Source of the DNA: Acidocella sp.
GTDB taxonomy: Bacteria; Pseudomonadota; Alphaproteobacteria; Acetobacterales; Acetobacteraceae
DNA length: 64,000 nucleotides
Direction: 5' to 3'
Assembly: GCA_029077825.1 (NCBI GenBank)
Contig: JAQNCT010000006.1
Coordinates: 17,298-81,297, forward strand
Made by a program: the position numbers and the translations under genes. Of the stretch, positions 1-8,769 are shown in pieces. Position 1 is the stretch's first letter, and each line of letters opens with the position of its first letter. The notes below the pieces were generated by a model that made no database searches, had not been told where the DNA came from, and worked only from the letters and a program-made list of their open reading frames with translations.

Positions 1-173
1 TTCAACTGATGCATCGCGTATATGAGGCGGCGATGCACGGGCTTGAGCCCATCACGGGCATCGGGCAAGGAGCGCGACATGATGGTGGAGAGCGCATAGG
101 CCAGGTAGCGTTGTGAGAGCGCAGCCGCCAGCGGCGCGTCTTCAATATGGCCGGTGCTCATGTCGATAGGCAT
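1..173 (-). CDS. parC: DNA topoisomerase IV subunit A, N-terminal fragment (cut by window edge)
   Basis: Only the first 57 or so codons lie in the window; the gene runs off the left edge. Reverse translation gives [15 protein letters not shown] followed by [20 protein letters not shown] and [15 protein letters not shown], the strongly conserved start of the type IIA topoisomerase breakage-reunion subunit. The short leader before SQRYLAYAL fits ParC better than GyrA. ParC with ParE decatenates daughter chromosomes using ATP. The ATG at 173 directly abuts the recO stop codon (174-176), so the two are probably co-transcribed. The ORF track misses it because it is partial. The ParC versus GyrA choice is a judgement from the N-terminus alone. 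Confidence 0.88.
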   Translation of the reverse strand, partial: MPIDMSTGHIEDAPLAAALSQRYLAYALSTIMSRSLPDARDGLKPVHRRLIYAMHQL

Positions 174-911
174 TCACTCATCCTCTAGGCGTTCAAGCAG
201 CAGGTCATAAAGCCGCTCCCGCGCCGGTGGAAGAGGCTTATGGCGGCTGCCAAACACATCACGGGCCAAAAAATGGCCGGTCAGTTTCAGCCCATCAAGA
301 CAATCAGCCTCAGTGGCAACGGCGCTATCCAGCAGAAAACCCGGCAGCTTCAATAAACGCGGCGCCCACTCACCGGCAGCGGAAAGTGACAGGGCGCGGC
401 CAGATTTGGGTGATACGTAAGCAAGCTTATCATTATCACCGGCAATGGCGCGCGCGGAAAAATCCAGCCCGAAGCCAAGCTCACGCAGCAGGTCAAGCTC
501 CCACGCCACCAGCGTCGGCAGCGCGATCTGGGCAATGTTAATGCCCGCCAGCAAGCGGGCCAGCCCGGCAAAGACTTCCGGAGCCGGTTCACGCTCAGCC
601 AATGAACCCGCCGCCAAGGCGCAGGCCGCATTCAAAACGGCAAGATTGAGGCGGTCATCCATCGCCAAAGCAGCGGCGGGGTGAACCATCTCGGCGGTAA
701 AATGCCCCAGCTGCTCAGGCAAACGCGCGCCCCAGCGCGCGGCGACCAAGTTGCCTGGTTGCCAGAGTGCGGTTTTGCCACGTGCATTGCCGCCACGCAC
801 CAGCCCCCTCCAGGTACCGCGCCCGGCGGTGAGCAACAGCACCAGGGCATCACCTTCGCCGTGGGGGTGAATCTCCAGGACGATGGCCGGCTCGTCCCAC
901 TCGATGCTCAC
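174..911 (-). CDS. recO: DNA repair protein RecO
   Basis: RecO is the single-strand annealing and RecA-loading mediator of the RecFOR recombinational repair pathway. The 245-residue product has the expected size. An N-terminal OB-fold segment (about 1-80, with EPAIVLEIHPHGEGDALV and RGLVRGG) is followed by the helical C-terminal domain. The block LGFGLDFSARAIAG and AYVSPKSGRALS matches the alphaproteobacterial RecO core. I see no CxxC zinc pair, and the usual Cys of that block is Ala, which is not rare in the family. The start codon overlaps the upstream M20 peptidase stop by 4 bases, and parC follows with no gap, so an M20-recO-parC transcript is likely. Confidence 0.93.
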   Translation of the reverse strand: MSIEWDEPAIVLEIHPHGEGDALVLLLTAGRGTWRGLVRGGNARGKTALWQPGNLVAARWGARLPEQLGHFTAEMVHPAAALAMDDRLNLAVLNAACALAAGSLAEREPAPEVFAGLARLLAGINIAQIALPTLVAWELDLLRELGFGLDFSARAIAGDNDKLAYVSPKSGRALSLSAAGEWAPRLLKLPGFLLDSAVATEADCLDGLKLTGHFLARDVFGSRHKPLPPARERLYDLLLERLEDE

Positions 912-2041
912 CTCAACGCCGCCATGGCGGTGGCAGCCAGATATCGCGCGGCGATGGGCAAAATAGCGTCGTTATAATCAAAATGCGGGTTATGCAGCCC
1001 GGCGGAATTTCCGTTGCCGATCCAGGCATAGGCACCTGGAATTTCCAGCAGAAACCGGCCAAAATCCTCAGCGCCCATGGTGGGGGCCATATCCCGCCGC
1101 ACAGTGAGCCCCTGCCCAGCCGCCGCCGCGGCGGCAAAGTCAGCTTGGGGTTTATGGTTCACGGTGGGCGGCAGGTAGCCGAAAATCTCAACCGTCGCGG
1201 TAAGGCCAAAAGCGGCAGCGGTATGGGCCGCAACCTCACGGATACGCGCCTCGATCTGCGCCATCACCGGCAGCTTCAACGCCCGGAAAGTGCCGCCGAT
1301 GCTCGCCGTATCGGGTATTTGGTTATTGGCGTTGCCGGCTTGCAGCTTGCAGGTGGAAATAACCGCCGTTTCCAGCGGGTCAATGTTGCGGGCTACCACA
1401 GCATTCAATGCGATAATCAAATGTGCCGCCCCTTGCACCGGGTCTGCCCCCAGATGCGGCATGGCGGCATGGGCGGCGTTGCCATGCAGCCTCACCGTGA
1501 AGTTGGTGGCTGCCGCCATCATGGGGCCATCGTGGATCATCACCGAGCCAGTCTCGAGGCCCGGCCAATTATGGTAGCCAAAAATCCGCTCCATCGGGAA
1601 TTTTTGTAACAAACCGTCTTTCAGCATCGCCTCGGCACCGCCAAAGCCTTCCTCCGCGGGCTGAAATACCAGCTGCACGGTACCGGACCAGTCAGCATCC
1701 TCCATCAATAATTTGGCCGCCCCCAATAATGAGGCGGTGTGGCCGTCATGCCCGCAGGCATGCATCACGCCAGGGTTTTTTGAGGTATAGGGCGCATTGG
1801 TAGCTTCCATAATGGGCAGCGCATCCATGTCAGCCCGCAAACCAACCGAGCGATTAGAGCCCGGGCGCGTTAACGTGGCAACCACGCCGTGGCCGCCGAT
1901 ATGTGGTGTGAACGGGATGCCAAGCTTTGCCAGCTCCTGGCAAACAAATGCCGCCGTGGCCGATTCATGCAACGAAAGCTCCGGGTTGGCATGCAGATGA
2001 TGCCGCCAATGACGCAAAATAGTCACAAAATCCAAGGGCAT
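908..2041 (-). CDS. M20 family metallopeptidase (amidohydrolase / HipO-like)
   Basis: A 377-residue zinc-dependent amidohydrolase of the M20D group (hippurate hydrolase, N-acyl-amino-acid and IAA-amide hydrolase relatives), which cleaves N-acylated amino acids in the cytoplasm. Visible motifs are LRADMDALP (about 70-78), the metal-binding HACGHDGHTASLLGAA (about 95-110) and the PAEEGFGGAEAML block with the catalytic Glu pair (about 128-140). A dimerisation lid domain precedes the C-terminal TMGAEDFGRFL and GLHNPHFDYND ligand region. All catalytic landmarks look intact. No clear Shine-Dalgarno precedes the ATG at 2041. It overlaps recO by 4 bases. The substrate cannot be told from sequence; amide recycling is a guess. 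Confidence 0.9.
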   Translation of the reverse strand: MPLDFVTILRHWRHHLHANPELSLHESATAAFVCQELAKLGIPFTPHIGGHGVVATLTRPGSNRSVGLRADMDALPIMEATNAPYTSKNPGVMHACGHDGHTASLLGAAKLLMEDADWSGTVQLVFQPAEEGFGGAEAMLKDGLLQKFPMERIFGYHNWPGLETGSVMIHDGPMMAAATNFTVRLHGNAAHAAMPHLGADPVQGAAHLIIALNAVVARNIDPLETAVISTCKLQAGNANNQIPDTASIGGTFRALKLPVMAQIEARIREVAAHTAAAFGLTATVEIFGYLPPTVNHKPQADFAAAAAAGQGLTVRRDMAPTMGAEDFGRFLLEIPGAYAWIGNGNSAGLHNPHFDYNDAILPIAARYLAATAMAALR

Positions 2042-2147
2042 TTAAAAAACCTTATCAAGTTACGCGGCAACGAATGAGGCAGCTTGGTTGCATACACCAT
2101 TATGGGAAAGATTCATTTAGTTACAAAGCGCCACATTCACGCCACCA

Positions 2148-2173
2148 ACATATAACCATGTCGTGACATATAA
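2148..2173. repeat. Pair of direct repeats ACATATAA upstream of small secreted gene
   Basis: The octamer acatataa occurs at 2148-2155 and 2166-2173, 18 bases apart start to start, in the AT-rich intergenic segment between the divergent M20 gene and the small secreted protein gene. It could be promoter material or a regulator half-site pair. No function can be assigned. Confidence 0.35.
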
Positions 2174-2218
2174 ACTGGGTTTTAAATTTGGTTTGATTTT
2201 CACAAAATGGAGTTTTTC

Positions 2219-2473
2219 ATGCATCACTTGTCACGTTCCAACATTCGTAAATTTGTGTTTGCCGTTGGCTTTATGGTGGTTGGCGGCCTAACCACCGGCA
2301 CCGCCATGGCCTATCAGGGCCACATGTTCAACGCCATGCACGCCTTACAGAACGCCCGCCAGGAATTACTGGCAGCCGCCCCCAATAAAGGCGGTTACCG
2401 TGACCGCGCTATCGACTTGGTGAACCAGGCCATTGCAACGGTACATGAAGGCATCGAAGTCGGCGCCCACTAA
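2219..2473 (+). CDS. Small secreted/periplasmic protein, 84 aa, unknown function
   Basis: I prefer the ATG at 2219 over the track start at 2207, because ggag (2209-2212) lies six bases upstream of it and would sit inside the longer version. The product opens with basic residues (MHHLSRSNIRK), a hydrophobic stretch (FVFAVGFMVVGGLTTGTA) and a likely cleavage site after AMA near residue 31, so it is probably exported. The mature part is about 53 residues of amphipathic helix: ALQNARQELLAAAPNKGG then RAIDLVNQAIATVHEGI. This resembles small Acetobacteraceae/Rhodospirillales periplasmic proteins with a 'PNKGGxRxxA' centre, none of known function to me. Its stop overlaps the convergent ubiG stop by 4 bases. 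Confidence 0.75.
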   Translation: MHHLSRSNIRKFVFAVGFMVVGGLTTGTAMAYQGHMFNAMHALQNARQELLAAAPNKGGYRDRAIDLVNQAIATVHEGIEVGAH

Positions 2474-3186
2474 AACGGCGCTTGCGCAGCCGCGATATAG
2501 TTGATCGCCGTATCGCGGCTGATGCGAAAACTTAAATGCCTGGTATCGAAGCTCAAGCCCGCAACATCCGCGAGGCGCAAGCCAGCACTTCGGCATAATC
2601 CACCGAGTTCCACCGGGGTGATGAACTGCCGCCAGTCATGAGTGCCCACCGGCAGCATCCGCAGCAAATATTCCGCACCGAATTTTGCCACCATATAGGC
2701 CCGCTTCGTGCGGTTAAGCGTTGAGATGAACAACAAGCCGCCTGGTTCCAGCAACTCGGCCAGGGTAGCCAGAAAGGCTGCCGGGTCCGCCACATGCTCA
2801 ATAACCTCTAGAGCGGTGATGACCGGGAATTTAATGCCTTCGGCCAGTAGCTCCTCAGCCGTTCCGGTGCGGTATGCCAGGCTGTAGCCCCGGCCAATGG
2901 CGTGAGCTCGGGCGGCCTCAATGGCATTGGGAGCGGCATCCAGGCCTAGTACATCGCAGCCGGCTTTAGCCAGCGCCTCCGAGAGCAACCCCGCCCCGCA
3001 GCCAATATCCAGCACCCGCACGCCGGGGTTGAATTGCTTAAACACGCGCGCCAGTACCCAGCCGGCCCGCACCGGGTTCATCATGTGCAACGGCCGCATC
3101 GGGCCGGTTGGCTCCCACCAGTTCGCCGCCAGCGCGTCAAACCGGGCGATTTCGTCTGCTTTGGCTGAACTTTCGATGGCCATCAT
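2470..3186 (-). CDS. ubiG: Bifunctional ubiquinone O-methyltransferase UbiG
   Basis: A SAM-dependent O-methyltransferase performing both O-methylation steps of ubiquinone synthesis, peripheral on the inner membrane. The 238-residue product carries the UbiG-specific opening RFDALAANWWEPTGPMRPLH (about 14-33), glycine-rich motif I VRVLDIGCGAGLLSEALA (about 57-74), and the post-I/II segments VITALEVIEHVADP and LEPGGLLFISTLNRT. The tail GTHDWRQFITPVEL is the UbiG C-terminal signature. It diverges from lysC, an arrangement common in alphaproteobacteria, so the 83-base gap probably carries both promoters. The start could be the first or second codon of MMAIES. Function is secure from motif content. 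Confidence 0.94.
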   Translation of the reverse strand: MMAIESSAKADEIARFDALAANWWEPTGPMRPLHMMNPVRAGWVLARVFKQFNPGVRVLDIGCGAGLLSEALAKAGCDVLGLDAAPNAIEAARAHAIGRGYSLAYRTGTAEELLAEGIKFPVITALEVIEHVADPAAFLATLAELLEPGGLLFISTLNRTKRAYMVAKFGAEYLLRMLPVGTHDWRQFITPVELGGLCRSAGLRLADVAGLSFDTRHLSFRISRDTAINYIAAAQAPF

Positions 3187-3269
3187 TGCGGAACCCCTTT
3201 ACCACCGTTATGTGACGCTCCGACCTGAATTGCACAAGCTTCGGGCAGTCTTGGAGCAGTAAATACCAA

Positions 3270-4484
3270 ATGGCGCGCATAGTAATGAAATTCGGCGGCA
3301 CCTCCGTCGCCGACCTGGACCGTATCCGCAACGTGGCAACCCGTGTGCAGCGCGAGGTGGCGGCTGGCCATGAGGTGGCCGTGGTGGTCTCCGCTATGGC
3401 CGGCACCACCAACCAGCTTGTGGCGTGGTGCCAAGGGCTCTCACCGATGTTTGATGCCCGCGAATATGACACTGTTGTAGCCACCGGGGAGCAGGTCACC
3501 GCCGGGCTGCTGGCGATTGCATTGCAAAATCTCGGTCTGGAAGCGCGTTCGTGGATGGGCTGGCAGATTGCGGTGGATACTGACGGTCAGCATGGCAAAG
3601 CCCGGATTAACGACATTGAGGGCGAGGAACTGATCACGCGCATGCAGGCCGGGCAAATTCCGGTGGTGGCGGGTTTTCAGGGCATTGGGCCGGATAACCG
3701 CATCACCACACTGGGCCGTGGTGGGTCAGATACCTCCGCCGTAGCCCTGGCTGCAGCCTTAAAAGCTGACCGGTGTGACATTTATACCGACGTGGACGGC
3801 GTTTACACGACCGACCCGCGGATTGTGGCAAAGGCCAGGAAACTGGATAAAATCACCTACGAGGAGATGCTTGAGCTCGCTTCGGTGGGTGCCAAGGTGC
3901 TCCAGACCCGCTCGGTTGAGCTGGCGATGAAGGAAAAAGTTCGGGTGCAGGTGCTCTCCAGTTTTGTGGAGGCACCGGGAACTCTGGTAGTTGATGAGGA
4001 TGAGATTGTGGAACAGGAAATTGTCGCTGGCATTGCTTACTCACGAGATGAAGCCAAGGTCACGGTCCGCCGGGTGCCTGATAAACCTGGCATCGCCGCG
4101 GCGATTTTTGTGCCGCTCGCCGAGGCTGGCATCAATGTTGACATGATCGTGCAAAACGTCTCGGCGGATGGCACCACCGACATGACGTTCACGGTTGGCA
4201 AAACTGATCTGGTGCAGGCGCTGGCCAGCCTTGACGGTGTGAAAAACGCCATTGGCTATGCTGAGATTAGCACCGACAAAGATGTTGCTAAAATCTCAGT
4301 GGTTGGTGTGGGAATGCGCAGCCATGCGGGTGTGGCGGGCACCATGTTTAAAACCCTGGCGGAAAAGGGCATAAACATCTTGGTCATTTCAACCAGCGAG
4401 ATCAAGGTCAGCGTGTTGATCGCTGCTGAATACACCGAACTCGCGGTGCGTGCGCTGCATACGGCTTACGGATTGGACGCCTGA
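3270..4484 (+). CDS. lysC: Aspartate kinase
   Basis: Catalyses ATP-dependent phosphorylation of aspartate, the first step toward lysine, threonine, methionine and diaminopimelate. The kinase domain starts MARIVMKFGGTSVAD (KFGGTS, residues 7-12), with the TLGRGGSDTSAVALAAAL aspartate/ATP site near 150-165 and YTDVDGVYTTDPR near 172-184. Two ACT domains follow (about 265-404), including VPDKPGIAAAIF and the SVVGVGMRSHAGVAGTMF repeat, so feedback control by lysine and/or threonine is expected. At 404 residues it is the usual single-function alphaproteobacterial form. The stop is followed one base later by the nitronate monooxygenase ATG. Confidence 0.96.
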   Translation: MARIVMKFGGTSVADLDRIRNVATRVQREVAAGHEVAVVVSAMAGTTNQLVAWCQGLSPMFDAREYDTVVATGEQVTAGLLAIALQNLGLEARSWMGWQIAVDTDGQHGKARINDIEGEELITRMQAGQIPVVAGFQGIGPDNRITTLGRGGSDTSAVALAAALKADRCDIYTDVDGVYTTDPRIVAKARKLDKITYEEMLELASVGAKVLQTRSVELAMKEKVRVQVLSSFVEAPGTLVVDEDEIVEQEIVAGIAYSRDEAKVTVRRVPDKPGIAAAIFVPLAEAGINVDMIVQNVSADGTTDMTFTVGKTDLVQALASLDGVKNAIGYAEISTDKDVAKISVVGVGMRSHAGVAGTMFKTLAEKGINILVISTSEIKVSVLIAAEYTELAVRALHTAYGLDA

Positions 4485-4485
4485 C

Positions 4486-5535
4486 ATGAACATAACCCCG
4501 GCGGCGAAATTTGCGGCGTTGCAGGCGCGCGGCGCTGAATTCCTCGGCACCGAAATGGCGATCATGGGCGGGGCGATGAGCTGGGTGTCGGAGCGTCATC
4601 TGGTCGCTGCCATCTCAAACGCGGGTGGCTTTGGTGTGATTGCCTGTGGCTCAATGCCGCCTTCGCTGCTGGAAGCCGAAATCACCGCCACCCAGGCGCT
4701 GACCGACAAGCCATTTGGTGTGAACCTCATCACCATGCACCCGCAACTTGATGAATTGGTGCAGGTTTGTCTGCGGGCCAAGGTTGGCCATATTGTATTG
4801 GCTGGTGGCATTCCCCCCGGCCCCGCTGTGCGGGCGGTGAAGGATGGCGGTGCGAAGCTGATTGCGTTTGCCCCGGCGTTGGTTTTGGCAAAACGGTTCG
4901 TAAAATCCGGCGTCGATGCGCTGGTGATTGAAGGCTCGGAGGCCGGGGGACATATTGGCCCGGTATCGCTCACCGTTTTGGCGCAGGAGATTTTGCCGCA
5001 TATTCAGGACATTCCGGTGTTTGTGGCCGGTGGGCTGGGGCGTGGCGAAGCCATTTTGGGGTATCTCGAAATGGGCGCGTCCGGCGCGCAATTGGGTACG
5101 CGGTTTGCGGCCTCGGTTGAGAGCATCGCCCACGCTAATTTTAAAAACGCCTTTGTTCGCGCCAATGCCCGCGATGCGTTACCTTCAATCCAACTCGATG
5201 AGCGTTTTCCAGTCATCCCCGTGCGCGGGCTGGTGAATGAAGGCACCAAGCGGTTCCTGACGCATCAGGCCGAGACACTGAAGAAATTTCAGGCTGGTGA
5301 GTTGGATAAAACCCAGGCGCAGTTGGCCATTGAACATTTCTGGGCCGGTGCGCTGCGGCGGGCGGTGGTTGATGGTGATATTGAAAATGGCTCGGTAATG
5401 GCCGGGCAATCGGTCGGGATGGTGACGTCGATACAAACAGTTGCGGAAGTTTTGCAAGAATTAAAGGCGCAAGCGGTTGCGGCATTGGCGGCACGAGAAC
5501 AAACTCGGGGCTATGCTGAAACCGCCGTCGCCTGA
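4486..5535 (+). CDS. Nitronate monooxygenase / FMN-dependent FabK-like oxidoreductase
   Basis: A TIM-barrel FMN enzyme of the NMO/2-nitropropane dioxygenase superfamily, which also contains FabK enoyl-ACP reductases. The ATG at 4486 (MNITPAAKF) is chosen because the longer ORF would overlap lysC by 35 bases. Visible signatures are MGGAMSWVSERHLVAAISNAGGFGVIA (N-terminal barrel), KPFGVNLI, the VIEGSEAGGHIG flavin/catalytic loop (about 140-151), VFVAGGLGRGEAI and LEMGASGAQLGTRFAAS. About 349 residues, normal for the class. It sits between lysC and ptsP, which in many alphaproteobacteria are adjacent, so it looks like an insertion into a conserved run. Nitronate versus enoyl-ACP activity cannot be separated here. 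Confidence 0.85.
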   Translation: MNITPAAKFAALQARGAEFLGTEMAIMGGAMSWVSERHLVAAISNAGGFGVIACGSMPPSLLEAEITATQALTDKPFGVNLITMHPQLDELVQVCLRAKVGHIVLAGGIPPGPAVRAVKDGGAKLIAFAPALVLAKRFVKSGVDALVIEGSEAGGHIGPVSLTVLAQEILPHIQDIPVFVAGGLGRGEAILGYLEMGASGAQLGTRFAASVESIAHANFKNAFVRANARDALPSIQLDERFPVIPVRGLVNEGTKRFLTHQAETLKKFQAGELDKTQAQLAIEHFWAGALRRAVVDGDIENGSVMAGQSVGMVTSIQTVAEVLQELKAQAVAALAAREQTRGYAETAVA

Positions 5536-7807
5536 CCTAGAGACCAAGCCGGACAATAAGCCAAAGCCAAAGCCAAAGCGGCGGCGGCGGATTCGTGACG
5601 CCCGCAAGCTTTTTGCCCGGCTACGGGGCGCGTTGGCCTCGGGTGCTGCCAGCCTACCCGACATTGCGATGTTGGTGGCGCAGGAACTGCCCGCCGATGC
5701 GGTAGCCATCTATGTCGCGCGGGCCGGCGAGTTTCTGGAATTGGCCGCCACCTGCGGGTTGAATGTCAACGCCGTGGGCCGCACCCGTCTGCGGATTGGC
5801 GAGGGGATCATCGGCATGGTGGCGTCATCAGGTGATGCGCTGAACCTGCCGGATGCGCAAAATCATCCACGTTTTGCCTATCGATCCGAAATTGGCGAGG
5901 AGCCGTTTGCCTCGATGCTGGCGATGCCGGTGAAGCGGGCCGGGCGGATTTTGGGCGTTATTGCCCTGCAAAACCGCCAGCCGCGGCTGTTTGCGCCGGT
6001 CGAGGTTGAATCAGTGGCCACCGTGGCCATGCTACTGGCGGAAATTCTCTCCGGTGCCGGGGCCACCGACTTACCCGAGGAAGGTCTGGGGGATGCATTG
6101 CCGAGGCGCTACGCAGGTCATGTGCTCAGCCCCGGTATCGCGCGCGGGCCCATTTTGCCTTACGGTGCTGCCCCGCCGATCAAGCAGTTGCTTACCGACG
6201 ACCCTGACGCCGAGCTGGAGCGGCTGGATAAGGCGGTCGATAAAGCCAATAAAAATCTCGATGGGTTGATTGTAGCCTCACTCCCAGGCGGCAGCGCCCC
6301 GCGCGACGTACTGGAGGCCTACCGGATGGTCGCTCAGTCAGCCGGGTGGCTGACCCGCGTGCGTGAAGCCATTAACGATGGGCTGACGGCTGAAACCGCC
6401 GTCGATAAAATTTCGCGGGATCTGCGCGAACGCATGCGCAAAATCGCGGATCCGTATTTGCGCGAGCGGCTGGCCGATATTGAGGACATGATCGGCCGGT
6501 TGATGGTGGCGCTTGGTGGGGCAGCGGCCAAGCCCGAACGCGCTGACGGGATGTTGCTGCTGGTACGGCGCTTAGGCCCGGCGGATTTGCTGGATTGGCA
6601 TGCACGCGGCATCGCGGGCATCGCAATTGAGGAAGCTTCTGCCTCTGGCCATGCCGCCATCCTGGCCCGTGCCTTGGGGCTACCTGCCTTGCAGGTGGAC
6701 CGAGGCGCCGTGGAAGCAGCCCATGCCGGTGATGAGGCGCTGCTGGATGCCGAAGGTGCGACATTAATTTTACGGCCCGAACCGGAGGTGATCCAGGTTT
6801 ATGACCGCGCCCTGGCCGCCCGCAGCGTGCGAGCGGCGGAGCTTGCCAAATATCGCGATATTCCCGCGGTCACGCTGGATGGCACGGCGGTCAGCCTGAT
6901 GCTGAATGTCGGTCTGGCCCTTGAGCTTGACCAGCTAGAGCGTACCGGCGCCGATGGAATTGGCCTGTACCGCACTGAAATTGCAGCATTGGCCGCAGGT
7001 GGTTTGCCAGATGTTGCCGCCCAGGCGGCGGAATATGCCAGGGTGCTGGACCGCGCCAAGGGCCGCCGCGTGCAGTTTCGCACCCTGGACCTGGGCGCTG
7101 ACAAATTGCTGCCCGGTGAGACCAATGCCGGTGAGGAAAACCCGGCGATGGGCTGGCGCTCACTGCGGGTGGGGCTGGACCGCCCTGCCATATTGCGGCG
7201 GCAATTGCGGGCATTATTGCTGGGGGCACAGGGGCGGCCACTCTCGATCATGTTCCCCATGGTGGCCACGGTGGAAGAATTCCGCGCCGCGCGGGACTTG
7301 CTGGATGCCGAAGTGGCAAGGGTACGCCCGGCACCGGAACATCTGGAATGTGGCTCGATGATTGAAGTGCCATCGCTTCTGTTCCAATTGCCGGGGCTGT
7401 TGGCGGAGGCGGATTTTGTCTCGGTCGGGACCAATGATCTGATGCAGTTTTTATTCGCCGCCGACCGTGGCACACCTGAGCTAGCAGACCGCTATGATAC
7501 GCTGAGTGCCCCGGTTTTGGAGTTGCTGGAGCGGCTGGCAGCCGATTGCCGGGAGGCTGGAGTACCGCTTTCAGTGTGCGGTGAAGCTGCTGGCCGGCCT
7601 TTGGATGCATTGGCCTTTGCCGCCATTGGGGTGGCTACACTTTCGATGTCTGGCAATGCCATATTGCCGGTGAAAGCCATACTGGCGGCGGTTGATTTAA
7701 ATAGTTTCCGACCGGTTTTGAAAGAACTGCGGCGGGCCGGAGCGGCGGGCGGCAGCATCCGGGAGCCTTTGACAAGCTGGGCGCGCGAGCATCATTTGCC
7801 GGTTTAG
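5513..7807 (+). CDS. ptsP: PTS-Ntr enzyme I (GAF-domain phosphoenolpyruvate-protein phosphotransferase)
   Basis: EI-Ntr takes phosphate from PEP and passes it through NPr to EIIA-Ntr, a regulatory rather than sugar-uptake relay. The track ORF starts at a TTG (5477); I prefer the ATG at 5513 (MLKPPSP), which overlaps the upstream gene by 23 bases and gives 764 residues. A basic Pro/Lys stretch (KPKPKPKRRRR) leads into a GAF domain (about 35-170, GEGIIGMVASSG, MLAMPVKRAGRILGVIALQ). The EI N-terminal domain and the phosphohistidine swivelling domain follow (EEASASGHAAILARALG, His near 380). The PEP-binding barrel has FRTLDLGADK, VSVGTNDLMQF and Cys near 689 in PLSVCGEAAG. All catalytic residues appear present. 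Its partner ptsN is not in this window. Confidence 0.93.
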   Translation: MLKPPSPDLETKPDNKPKPKPKRRRRIRDARKLFARLRGALASGAASLPDIAMLVAQELPADAVAIYVARAGEFLELAATCGLNVNAVGRTRLRIGEGIIGMVASSGDALNLPDAQNHPRFAYRSEIGEEPFASMLAMPVKRAGRILGVIALQNRQPRLFAPVEVESVATVAMLLAEILSGAGATDLPEEGLGDALPRRYAGHVLSPGIARGPILPYGAAPPIKQLLTDDPDAELERLDKAVDKANKNLDGLIVASLPGGSAPRDVLEAYRMVAQSAGWLTRVREAINDGLTAETAVDKISRDLRERMRKIADPYLRERLADIEDMIGRLMVALGGAAAKPERADGMLLLVRRLGPADLLDWHARGIAGIAIEEASASGHAAILARALGLPALQVDRGAVEAAHAGDEALLDAEGATLILRPEPEVIQVYDRALAARSVRAAELAKYRDIPAVTLDGTAVSLMLNVGLALELDQLERTGADGIGLYRTEIAALAAGGLPDVAAQAAEYARVLDRAKGRRVQFRTLDLGADKLLPGETNAGEENPAMGWRSLRVGLDRPAILRRQLRALLLGAQGRPLSIMFPMVATVEEFRAARDLLDAEVARVRPAPEHLECGSMIEVPSLLFQLPGLLAEADFVSVGTNDLMQFLFAADRGTPELADRYDTLSAPVLELLERLAADCREAGVPLSVCGEAAGRPLDALAFAAIGVATLSMSGNAILPVKAILAAVDLNSFRPVLKELRRAGAAGGSIREPLTSWAREHHLPV

Positions 7808-7845
7808 CAAGCCGGTGCTTTAAAGCTGCGACCACAGGAATTTTC

Positions 7846-8745
7846 ATGGATCAACAACTCGAGACCTTTGTAATGCAGAGCGAGGCTGAGGGGCCGATTG
7901 CCGGAACTGCCCGTACCGGGATGGAGTTACGTCAGGTGCGCGAGCGTTTGGGCTGGCAACTGCCTGATCTGGCCGCCAGCTTGCGAATCCGCCTGCCTTA
8001 CCTGGAAGCCATTGAGCGCGGCGAATTATCCGCCCTGCCGGGCGTTGCGTACCAGACCGGGTTTGTGCGGACCTATGCCCAGGCGCTCGGGTTGGATGGC
8101 GATGAGATTTTGCGCCGTTTCCGGGCCGAGGGGTCGAATTTTTCAGCGCAAGCGCATTTGAGCTTTCTGGCGCCGATCCCAGACCGCGCCGTGCCCACGG
8201 GAGCGATTGTGCTGCTGAGCGTGTTGGTGGTGCTGGCCGGGTATGGGCTGTGGTATCGCCACACCGCCGAACAGGCCAAACTGGCCACTGCGGTGCCGAA
8301 TGTGCCCACGGAGCTGGCCCCGCTGGCGGCCCCCCCCAAACCTCCGACAATTACAACCGCCCCGGCCGCTGCGCCTGCCGCTACGGCCCCCAACGCAGCC
8401 GCACCTGACACTACCGCGCCGTCAGCAACGCCGGCAGCAGCTCCTGCCGTTGCCCCGCCAGCGCAGAACCTGACGATTCAGGCCAGCTCTGATGACTGGG
8501 TAGAAGTGCAGGATGCCAAGGGCACGATCGTATTCAGTAAGCTGCTGCATTCTGGAGATAGCTGGCCGGTGCCTGACTTGCCCGGACTGGTTATGACCGT
8601 CGGCAATGCCGGGGCCACCACCATCAGCACGTCCGGTAAAACCAGCGCACCCTTGGGGGCCGCGGGGGTGGCGCTGCATAATTATCAATTGACCCCAGCG
8701 ATTGCGGCAGGGACCTCGACAACGGCACCGTCCAAGACCAATTGA
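7846..8745 (+). CDS. RodZ-like HTH/transmembrane/DUF4115 protein
   Basis: A bitopic membrane protein with RodZ architecture. A cytoplasmic helix-turn-helix of the HTH_25 type (about 26-95, LRQVRERLGWQLPDLAASLRI and YLEAIERGE) is followed by FVRTYAQALGLDGDEI. One membrane span (about 117-137, AIVLLSVLVVLAGYGLWY) leads to a long Ala/Pro-rich linker and a C-terminal DUF4115 beta domain (NLTIQASSDDWVEVQDAKGTIVFSKLLHSGDSW). RodZ links MreB to the cell-wall elongation complex, though in many alphaproteobacteria this gene is known only by domain content. aggaa precedes the ATG at good spacing. It lies just before ispG, an arrangement shared with many proteobacteria. Confidence 0.85.
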   Translation: MDQQLETFVMQSEAEGPIAGTARTGMELRQVRERLGWQLPDLAASLRIRLPYLEAIERGELSALPGVAYQTGFVRTYAQALGLDGDEILRRFRAEGSNFSAQAHLSFLAPIPDRAVPTGAIVLLSVLVVLAGYGLWYRHTAEQAKLATAVPNVPTELAPLAAPPKPPTITTAPAAAPAATAPNAAAPDTTAPSATPAAAPAVAPPAQNLTIQASSDDWVEVQDAKGTIVFSKLLHSGDSWPVPDLPGLVMTVGNAGATTISTSGKTSAPLGAAGVALHNYQLTPAIAAGTSTTAPSKTN

Positions 8746-8769
8746 GCAGCAAAAATTTAAGGACCGGCA

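Noticed and set aside
983-1609. 208-residue plus-strand ORF opposite the M20 gene
   Set aside because: Shadow of a well-supported gene; product has no family-like features and is rich in Arg/His/Gly from antisense codons.
5556-5585. Short tandem repeat ccaaag-type run
   Set aside because: It encodes the Lys-Pro linker at the start of PtsP (KPKPKPK), ordinary coding low complexity.
6799-7473. 224-residue minus-strand ORF inside ptsP
   Set aside because: Antisense shadow with Ser/Arg-rich low-information sequence; ptsP motifs are clear on the plus strand.
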